A stretch of 64,000 bases of DNA from Leptospira johnsonii (GTDB lineage: Bacteria; Spirochaetota; Leptospiria; Leptospirales; Leptospiraceae). Below the pieces are notes generated by a model. That model saw only the letters and a list, made by a program, of their open reading frames with translations. It had not been told where the DNA came from and did no database searches. This document shows positions 58,238-64,000 of this stretch, one piece after another (position 1 is the first letter of the stretch; each line of letters starts with the position of its first letter). Position numbers and translations under genes: made by a program. The DNA is taken from NCBI RefSeq assembly GCF_003112675.1, contig NZ_BFAY01000012.1, positions 237,730 to 301,729 of the forward strand. Direction: 5' to 3'.

Positions 58238-59191
58238 TTACCATTTTTTGTAAGGATTTTTTTCTATTATTGCAGCTTGAATTTTATCCCGAGTATATTG
58301 CTTGAAATCTTCCTCTTTTTCTATGTTTTTAACAAACTCTTCTAAATCAAACAAAACTAGTAATGCATTTTTGGCTAATGCTTCTCTGCCTGCAATAATT
58401 GCTGAAGGGGCATATCCAGAAGCAGAAATAAAAATTCCATGAGCGTTTGCTCTATGATAAATTCGCCCCAAATGAGCATAAATATCATCACTGCCAATGG
58501 AATCTTTTTTCCATTTCATTTCAGTCAAAAATATCTGGTTATCAATTTCTATAATACCATCAATTTGTTCAATTATTCCATCTCCAGAATCGCTTACTCT
58601 CTTAAAGTCTTCTTTGATTAAAATTTGATAGTGAGCAAAATATTTATTTAATACAGTTTCTAATTGTTTCCCTCTTTTTTGCGCATTAGTTTCTGAAAAT
58701 AAAGAAAATAATTCGTTTTTTATTTGGAGAAGATTTTCTCTATCTTTCTGAATATCTCGCATTTTCTGCTCATATTCTTTCTTTCTTATATTTGATTCCT
58801 TTTCCCTTTCTTGCTTCATTCTCGTAAATGAATCCTTTACATTCACTACTTTTTGAATCTCTGAGACTAATCCTTTTGCTTTTAGCTGATCATTTTCCCA
58901 GCAAGTTGAAAATGCTTCAAACTCAGTAATCCTTTTTAGAATTTCCCTTCGTTCCCTTAAATATTTATCTGAATCTTCATTTATTCTCTCGAGAACCTTT
59001 CGGCAGATTTCATATTTATTAATATTTTCCTTATCAGTTCTCAATTTTTCTGAAATATCTCTATAAATGTTTTCATCCACGCCTGCGCCTTTAAAGAATA
59101 GCAATACGGATTCTTTCGATCTATTTAGTAAGGGTATTGTTTGAACTACAAGATCGAATAGATCTGGCGGATAATGAAAAACATTATTCAT
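58238..59191 (-). CDS. PD-(D/E)XK restriction-endonuclease-like protein
   Basis: This is a 317-residue protein. Residues about 90-170 are coiled coil (REKESNIRKKEYEQKMRD), and the C-terminal nuclease has D211 (QIDGIIE), then E224 and K226 (LTEMKW), the PD-(D/E)XK signature with a 12-residue gap. A helix with AHLGRIYHRANAHG follows. I start at ATG 59191 with AAAAGAGAAA upstream; the frame extended to 59353 is attC sequence. It may be an Mrr-like or stand-alone defence nuclease. It is a single-gene cassette. Confidence 0.82.
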   Translation of the reverse strand: MNNVFHYPPDLFDLVVQTIPLLNRSKESVLLFFKGAGVDENIYRDISEKLRTDKENINKYEICRKVLERINEDSDKYLRERREILKRITEFEAFSTCWENDQLKAKGLVSEIQKVVNVKDSFTRMKQEREKESNIRKKEYEQKMRDIQKDRENLLQIKNELFSLFSETNAQKRGKQLETVLNKYFAHYQILIKEDFKRVSDSGDGIIEQIDGIIEIDNQIFLTEMKWKKDSIGSDDIYAHLGRIYHRANAHGIFISASGYAPSAIIAGREALAKNALLVLFDLEEFVKNIEKEEDFKQYTRDKIQAAIIEKNPYKKW

Positions 59192-59227
59192 TCTAATTTT
59201 CTCTTTTCTTATGACTTTTGAAATTGC

Positions 59228-59383
59228 GCATAACGAACTAGTCGCTCCGAAGTCGCCGCGCTGAGCCATAGCGAAGACGGGAACGAGAATTGCTTTGCAA
59301 TTCGAGTTACCGAGGCGATTTGGTGAAACCCGAGCGAGGGTTGCGAAGCACACCCGATGCGAAGCGGAGCGACGCAGTTAGAC
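59228..59383 (-). repeat. attC site 12
   Basis: GCATAAC (left) and GTTAGAC (right) bound 156 bp. The TAA of the DUF4328-like gene (59378-59380) is inside the right box. Confidence 0.85.
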
Positions 59384-59983
59384 GCCGTAATGCATTTTTT
59401 CTGAATCTTGATACGCTTCGTAAACATATCGAGCAAAGAGTATCATGACAATTGGACTGCAAATATTTAACAGCAAGCTAATTGTTGGATTAAAGTTATA
59501 ATTGTTATAAAATGAAATTAAAATTATAACACGTGAAATCAGAAGAAATGCAAGCAATGCTCGCAGATAAGAAGAAGGTGGTGAAAATTTTTCAGAACCA
59601 AAAGATGATCTTTTAATACTTTGATAGCTTCGATAAATATTTTGGCTTAATATATATACTACAACCAATTGAATCGCTGGAATCAAATTTGCCAAGGAAA
59701 TCCATGGGCTCATTTTTACACCTGGAATAGCCTTAAATTCGATGTCTTTGATCAAGAGGAAAAAATATACCGTAAAGCTTTGAAGTAAAATGTAACCCAG
59801 GAATTGGTCAGGAATTTTATAAATATAATTTGAGTAATACTCTGTAAATTTACCAAGAAAGTGAAAAGATGTCTCTGATCCAAAAATCTGAATTATATAT
59901 AGGGCAATAAGATTAATCATCGCAATATACATGCATAAATATATAACAATGAGGGCATATTTAATTAATTTAGATTTATTCAT
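59378..59983 (-). CDS. DUF4328-like membrane protein
   Basis: This is a 201-residue protein with five to six membrane helices. MSPWISLANLIPAIQLVVVYILSQNIYRSYQ resembles the DUF4328 core. The stop codon is part of the attC box, so the gene ends exactly at the recombination site. The function is unknown. Confidence 0.72.
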   Translation of the reverse strand: MNKSKLIKYALIVIYLCMYIAMINLIALYIIQIFGSETSFHFLGKFTEYYSNYIYKIPDQFLGYILLQSFTVYFFLLIKDIEFKAIPGVKMSPWISLANLIPAIQLVVVYILSQNIYRSYQSIKRSSFGSEKFSPPSSYLRALLAFLLISRVIILISFYNNYNFNPTISLLLNICSPIVMILFARYVYEAYQDSEKMHYGV

Positions 59984-60025
59984 ATTTTAGTAATATTAAT
60001 CCTAAAGAATATTTTGCATTATGGC

Positions 60026-60176
60026 GTCTAACGAAAGAGTGGCTCCGAAGTTCGGCGCGTGCAAAGCACTTGGCACGAGCTTGCGACTGCAAGCGAAGTG
60101 ACAAAGCCGAATTTGGCGTAGCCTGGAGCGAAGGTCGCAAAGCGATCCTGAGCGGAACGGAGCTGCGCAGTTAGAC
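60026..60176 (-). repeat. attC site 13
   Basis: GTCTAAC (left) and GTTAGAC (right) bound 151 bp. The centre GCACTTGGCACGAGCTTGCGACTGCAAGCG is palindromic. It follows the higA-like stop at 60192 by 15 bp. Confidence 0.87.
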
Positions 60177-60191
60177 GACGGTTTGGCTCTC

Positions 60192-60479
60192 TTACGCAGA
60201 AATTGGAAACTTTATTATATTCTTAGGTCGTTCTTGCATCGCAGTCCAGAGATCTAACTTTGTCTGCATGCTTAACCAACTCTCAGCAGACGTGTTCGTT
60301 GCAATCGCTATTCTTACTGCCATTTCTGGAGTAACTGGACTTTTACAATTCACTATTTCTGATAGTGTCTTGCGAGATATTCCTAAGTCTTTCGCAGCCT
60401 CAGTTATAGTTAATCCTAAGGGCTTGATTATATCTTCTAGTAAAATTTCTCCGGGATGAGTAGGTTTTCTTTTGTTCAT
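60192..60479 (-). CDS. higA: HigA-family antitoxin
   Basis: This is a 95-residue protein with an XRE-type HTH (LTITEAAKDLGISRKTLSEIVN). The N-terminal PTHPGEILLEDIIKPLG is typical of HigA antitoxins. It is encoded directly after the HigB-like toxin with a 12-bp gap and probably represses the pair's promoter. Confidence 0.92.
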   Translation of the reverse strand: MNKRKPTHPGEILLEDIIKPLGLTITEAAKDLGISRKTLSEIVNCKSPVTPEMAVRIAIATNTSAESWLSMQTKLDLWTAMQERPKNIIKFPISA

Positions 60480-60491
60480 AAAGCCACGCCT

Positions 60492-60770
60492 CTAATGATA
60501 ATCTTCATAATCGACTACTATCGCGTTTTCACCTTCAAATTCAAAGGTGACACGCCAATTCCCATTTACCCAGACTGACCACCTACCCTTTTCGCGACCC
60601 TTCAGAGGATGCAAGCGATACGCTGGTAAATCCATATCTTTTGGTGATGTGGAAGAATCTAACCTATCTAATATCCTAGCTAGTTTATTTGAATGATCTG
60701 CTTGTATTCCTTTCTTACTGCCAGTTTCAAAAAACTGTTCAAGGCCTTTGTGTCTAAAGGAAATAATCAA
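60492..60770 (-). CDS. higB: HigB-family mRNA-interfering toxin
   Basis: This is a 92-residue RelE/HigB-type toxin. SFRHKGLEQFFETGSKKGI, then PLKGREKGRWSVWVNGNWRVTF and VDYEDYH, match HigB. The toxin-first order with HigA is normal for this family. The pair makes one cassette between sites 13 and 14. Confidence 0.92.
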   Translation of the reverse strand: MIISFRHKGLEQFFETGSKKGIQADHSNKLARILDRLDSSTSPKDMDLPAYRLHPLKGREKGRWSVWVNGNWRVTFEFEGENAIVVDYEDYH

Positions 60771-60843
60771 TATAAAAACTGTAACCCATAAGGTTACGAT
60801 GTCAAGCTTTTTCCTTTAAAAATTGAATGAAGCCAAACTGTCC

Positions 60844-60996
60844 GTCTAACGAAAGAGGCTGGTCGAAGTCCGACGCGTGCGCAAGCACTTGGCACGAGTT
60901 TGCTTTTGCAAACGAAGTGACAAAGTCGGATTTGGCGTAGCCCGGAGCGAGAGTTGCGGAGCAAGCTCGAAGCGCAGCGACCCGCCGTAGTTAGGC
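60844..60996 (-). repeat. attC site 14
   Basis: GTCTAAC (left) and GTTAGGC (right) bound 153 bp. The centre GCTTTTGCAAACGAAGTGACAAAG and the arm GTAGCCCGGAGCGAGAG are shared with site 10. It follows the stop at 61007. Confidence 0.88.
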
Positions 60997-61006
60997 GCAG
61001 GCCATT

Positions 61007-62128
61007 TTATTGATCATACTTTTCAACAAACTCTGACCATAATAAGCGAATTTCTTTATATTTAAATTGAATTTTCAAACTAGATACAAAAGGGTGATCA
61101 ACGCCATCACAATATACTCTCGCTTCAATATATAAATCACGCTCACGCGTAGGATTTATGTATAAAGTCCCTATAGCTTCTAAATCCCGTTTAGCATGTA
61201 ATATTCCTACTTCCATGTGTGCAGTAATTTTATTACTTCTTCTTTCAATAGTAAAATAATCTTCACCTTTACCAGTCATAACTGTCTCAAGAGCCATAAA
61301 CTGACTTTGTGATGGCTCCCGTGGTTTTTCGCCGTCATGTTTAATTTCAATATCGGTGTCCAAAAAGATAAGATCTAGTTTGATATTCTTAGCTTCTATA
61401 TCCCCTTTATTAATTAACTGGAATTTTAAAGGAGCATATCCGTTAAAAAAGCGTATATATTCAAATACCTCGCGATAATAGTTACGATTTTCATACTTCG
61501 GTAAATACGAAAACGAGTCTTTTGCCTCTTCATAATTAGGAATATTATCACTTATCGAGTATATTTTAGAACGGCATTTAACATCTTTTCCAAGGCTTTC
61601 CCCAGTTTCTAAATCATTAAAATTAATATCTATTTCTGGATATTTTCTTATTCCGGAAATCGGAACCCCCATTAGGCTTATCTCTTCTAAATTCGCTTCA
61701 CTAGTTGAAGAGCCACGTCGAATATAGACGACATTCTTTTTTAGTTTTCCATAATCCTTTTTAAGATATATAGGCCTTTTTTGAACCGGAATTTTTATTA
61801 TTCCGAAAGTTGCATTATCATATGTAAAAGTACTATATGAAAAATTACATATCTGATTTGTTTTAGAATTTACAAATTGCTGAAGAGTTGCGTCATCAAT
61901 GTGTTCAGAGATCCCCGAGAGCTCATTTGGCTTTTCTGCTTTTTCTGCGATACCGAGAATAATATGCCCATCGACCTTTCTCCAAGAATTACTCATCGAT
62001 ATGATATCTTTCAATAATTCAGATTTATCTTCATCACTTGCTTTCGAGAAATTATACTGTTCTCTTTTAAAATCTAGAGAATCACTTTCTGATTGATATA
62101 GAAAGCGAACAAATTCTTCTTCATTCAT
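61007..62128 (-). CDS. AlbA_2/Schlafen-type DNA-binding domain protein
   Basis: This is a 373-residue protein. Residues about 1-155 are an AlbA_2 domain: ESDSLDFKREQYNF, KSELLKDIISMSNS, GHIILGIAE and VVYIRRGSSTSEA are its conserved blocks. The C-terminal half is beta-rich and unassigned. Related proteins occur in defence islands and as transcription regulators; the role here is not known. It is a single-gene cassette. Confidence 0.82.
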   Translation of the reverse strand: MNEEEFVRFLYQSESDSLDFKREQYNFSKASDEDKSELLKDIISMSNSWRKVDGHIILGIAEKAEKPNELSGISEHIDDATLQQFVNSKTNQICNFSYSTFTYDNATFGIIKIPVQKRPIYLKKDYGKLKKNVVYIRRGSSTSEANLEEISLMGVPISGIRKYPEIDINFNDLETGESLGKDVKCRSKIYSISDNIPNYEEAKDSFSYLPKYENRNYYREVFEYIRFFNGYAPLKFQLINKGDIEAKNIKLDLIFLDTDIEIKHDGEKPREPSQSQFMALETVMTGKGEDYFTIERRSNKITAHMEVGILHAKRDLEAIGTLYINPTRERDLYIEARVYCDGVDHPFVSSLKIQFKYKEIRLLWSEFVEKYDQ

Positions 62129-62196
62129 AAGTCAAAGTCATTCTTTTTAAAAAGGTAGATGTAATTTAATGTCAATGGTCAAATTTGATGGCTTGC

Positions 62197-62362
62197 GCCT
62201 AACGAAAGAGGCTGGCCGAAGTCGCCGAGCCCGAAGGGACGGGCGTGAGGTTTGCTACTACCCTACTTTAAATTGCAAACCGAATGACCGAGGCGATTTG
62301 CCGAAGGCCGAGCGAGGGTTGCGAAGCAAGCCCGAAGCGAAGTGGCCAAGCCGTAGTTATGC
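62197..62362 (-). repeat. attC site 15
   Basis: GCCTAAC (left) and GTTATGC (right) bound 166 bp, the longest site. A small insertion (GCTACTACCCTACTTTAAATTGC) replaces the usual central loop. It follows the DUF4062 stop at 62381. Confidence 0.85.
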
Positions 62363-62380
62363 GATCGTGCCAACCATATG

Positions 62381-63307
62381 CTAATTGTTAGAATCATATT
62401 TCTCTTTGGCAGAAAACACTTCATTCTTAAAAATAGAATACCAGTCCAAGAACGAGTTAAGATACTTTTTCAATTTTTTCATATCTGCACCTGCATGAGG
62501 CTTCAATAACCTAAAATCCAGCGTCGTCTGAATATTCTTTAGCTTTATAGTTTTACTTTTTCCAATACCAGAAAAGTTCTTAAAATGCAAATTTTCGAAC
62601 TTATTAAATTCTAATATCAAAGTAATTAAGCTATTATTCAATTCATCATTAATAAAATACTGTTGATTGTCATGTTCAACCTGCATCCTCCAACGAAGAA
62701 AATATGAAGTTAATATAGTTGTTTCATAGAAATTTACCAAACCTTTGGCCTCATATTTTAATATTTCTTCCATTCCTCGGATTATATATAAAGCTCGGTG
62801 ATAATCATATTCATAAACTAAAGTTCGTATTTGAAGCGAAGAAAGGTATTTCGCATCCAATTTGTTAATTGCTATTTCTCTAGCGACCGTGAATATTCTA
62901 GATTGGACTTGTTTTAATAACTCTCGATCATTCTTGTAATAAAAGTATGATACGTAATTTGCATTAATTTCCTTCTCGAAAAAGGTTTTTAACAAGCTTT
63001 CCGAGTTGGTAGTCTTTTTAATATATACATGTTTAGGAATGTCGGCTTCTATAGCCAGCTCCCATTCTTCATGTGTTCCCGATTTGCCCGTATCGGTGAG
63101 CGTACCGTAAGATTTATCAAATATAAAAATAATGAAATCAGCTTCTAGAATATCTTGCCTATATGTAGCAGGAACAGACGAAGGTGTTAAATTATTTTCA
63201 TACCTCATCACATCAGCACCAGTAGATTCAAGAATTTCCGCTACTTTATCTCTAATATTTATCAAAGATAATACAGAGCTTAAAAATATTCGAGGCCGAA
63301 AATACAT
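62381..63307 (-). CDS. DUF4062 domain protein
   Basis: This is a 308-residue protein. The first 110 residues are a TIR-like DUF4062 domain: RPRIFLSSVLSLINIRDKV, FIIFIFDKSYGTLTD and GTHEEWELAIEADIPKHVYIKK. The rest is helical and unassigned. DUF4062 domains occur in NLR-like and other defence or signalling proteins; no nucleotide-binding domain is seen here. It is a single-gene cassette. Confidence 0.82.
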   Translation of the reverse strand: MYFRPRIFLSSVLSLINIRDKVAEILESTGADVMRYENNLTPSSVPATYRQDILEADFIIFIFDKSYGTLTDTGKSGTHEEWELAIEADIPKHVYIKKTTNSESLLKTFFEKEINANYVSYFYYKNDRELLKQVQSRIFTVAREIAINKLDAKYLSSLQIRTLVYEYDYHRALYIIRGMEEILKYEAKGLVNFYETTILTSYFLRWRMQVEHDNQQYFINDELNNSLITLILEFNKFENLHFKNFSGIGKSKTIKLKNIQTTLDFRLLKPHAGADMKKLKKYLNSFLDWYSIFKNEVFSAKEKYDSNN

Positions 63308-63335
63308 TTTTAATTACTACCTTTGTTGGCATGTC

Positions 63336-63492
63336 GCATAACGACCAAGCCTTGCCGACGTTGGCGAGCTGAGCGGAGCGAAGACAGGCACGAGAATTGC
63401 TATGCAATTCGAGTGACTGAGCCAATGTGCCGAAGGCCAAGCAAGAGTCGCGAAGCGAGCTCGAAGCGCAGCGGCAGAGGCTAAAGTTAAGC
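63336..63492 (-). repeat. attC site 16
   Basis: GCATAAC (left) and GTTAAGC (right) bound 157 bp. It is nearly the same as site 17 and site 11, so these are probably recent copies. Confidence 0.9.
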
Positions 63493-63774
63493 GATGTCCC
63501 GCTCAACCACGTTGCACCCTAAACAAATGCGCTATTAAAGAAAGATCCGATAAAATCGGATTGCCAACAACAATACGAGTCGCTCCCCTTTTGCGAGATT
63601 AGTTAGCCTATAACCATGAACTACAAGTCCGACGCTGGATTTCGAGATGCAAAAACCTGCGATGGCACCAGCTTAAATGGGGAGCGCAGTCAGAATAAAG
63701 TCTGCGATGACTTATAAAATAAAATTTTATTATTTCCGAGCTTCAAAACAAAAAACAAATCTTTGCGGGATTTC
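63493..63774 (-). ncRNA. Cassette body without a protein gene, possible RNA
   Basis: These 282 bases between sites 16 and 17 have no supported reading frame. A 7-bp hairpin ATCCGAT-AAA-ATCGGAT (about 63548-63564) is followed on the minus strand by CTTTCTTT, like a terminator next to the attC. CGCTCCCC (near 63583) and GGGGAGCG (near 63678) could pair over about 87 bases. This suggests a small structured RNA, which is an inference. Confidence 0.35.
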
Positions 63775-63931
63775 GCTTAACGACCGAGCCTTGCCGACGT
63801 TGGCGAGCTGAGCGGAGCGAAGACAGGCACGAGAATTGCTATGCAAGTCGAGTGACTGAGCCAATGTGCCGTAGGCCAAGCAAGAGTCGCGAAGCGAGCT
63901 CGAAGCGCAGCGGCAGAGGCGAAAGTTAGGC
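63775..63931 (-). repeat. attC site 17
   Basis: GCTTAAC (left) and GTTAGGC (right) bound 157 bp. It is the rightmost complete site and a near copy of site 16. The sequence after it (63932-64000) resembles the sequence after site 16. Confidence 0.9.
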
Positions 63932-64000
63932 GACGTCCGACCCAAACACGTTTCCCCCTAAACACATGCGCTATCAAAGAAAAGTCCGTAACAATCAGAT

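Larger units (their letters stand above)
49721..64000 (-). mobile_element. Integron gene-cassette array (distal part, integrase not in window)
   Basis: From 49721 to the window edge, minus-strand genes alternate with attC-like palindromes carrying paired RYYYAAC/GTTRRRY boxes. I recognise about 18 cassettes of roughly 0.4-1.4 kb. Each gene stop lies inside or within about 50 bp of its attC. Sites are best conserved at the right, which puts attI and the integrase beyond 64000. The strand of all cargo is the same, as expected for cassettes expressed from one side. No integrase, transposase or plasmid gene is visible, so the remaining array and its integrase are outside the window. Confidence 0.88.

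Noticed and set aside
59192..59353. Upstream extension of the PD-(D/E)XK gene
   Set aside because: These 54 codons translate attC site 12. The ATG at 59191 has its own ribosome-binding site.
63616..63717. A 33-residue plus-strand frame in the gene-less cassette
   Set aside because: It is opposite to all other cassette genes, has no ribosome-binding site and is too short to support.
49721..63931. CRISPR array
   Set aside because: The repeats are 83-166 bp, palindromic, separated by 0.3-1.2 kb of genes and not regular.
49721..64000. Insertion sequence or prophage as the cause of the repeats
   Set aside because: No transposase, phage or plasmid gene is present, and each repeat pairs with one gene in the same direction.
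1..64000. tRNA or rRNA genes
   Set aside because: No cloverleaf or rRNA-like sequence was recognised on reading both strands; a covariance search would be needed to exclude them fully.

Overview
The window looks like a chromosomal segment of a Leptospira species. The adenine phosphoribosyltransferase, the family of small lipoproteins with loose lipoboxes, the seven-TM (DISM) diguanylate cyclase, the large HAMP/adenylate cyclase and the recC-recB-recD operon all read like Leptospira proteins, and the base composition is moderately AT-rich. An intermediate or saprophytic-type species is my inference. No rRNA, tRNA, transposase or CRISPR array was found.

Positions 1-43 kb are ordinary chromosome. 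From left to right they hold: a truncated M30-like metalloprotease lipoprotein; a Fur-family regulator coupled to an SGNH-like protein and a polytopic membrane protein; an RRM RNA-binding protein; an apt operon with two tandem HtrA-like proteins, one of which has lost its catalytic serine; htpX; a minus-strand operon of a nucleotide-sugar dehydratase, an SspB-like ClpXP adaptor and an NCS2-type permease; a STAS/zinc-ribbon protein and a class III cyclase; recCBD; a polysaccharide deacetylase; a diguanylate cyclase; an acyl-CoA synthetase; an LpxH-like phosphoesterase; a glutamate-synthase-like flavoprotein; a thioesterase; and an FAD oxidoreductase.

Positions 43-49.6 kb carry small single-domain genes (DUF1801, GNAT, MmcQ/YjbR, SRPBCC, VOC, RibD-C, DoxX, RRM). 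They are typical of integron cargo in other bacteria, but I see no recombination sites between them.

From about 49.7 kb to the right edge the window is an integron gene-cassette array. Almost every gene lies on the minus strand, is short, and is followed by an imperfect palindrome of about 90-166 bp. These palindromes begin and end with the paired 7-mers of attC sites (RYYYAAC ... GTTRRRY). I count 14 reasonably clear attC sites and three remnants. The sites are long and nearly identical at the right and become shorter and degenerate to the left. This implies that attI and the integrase gene lie beyond position 64000 and that the oldest cassettes are at the left.

The cargo includes two toxin-antitoxin pairs (BrnT/BrnA-like and HigB/HigA-like), three defence-like proteins in separate cassettes (a PD-(D/E)XK nuclease, an AlbA_2 protein and a DUF4062 protein), membrane proteins, lipoproteins of unknown function, and a cassette without an evident gene whose 3' end is repeated in the next cassette. 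No integrase is present in the window, so the call rests on the sites and on cassette architecture.
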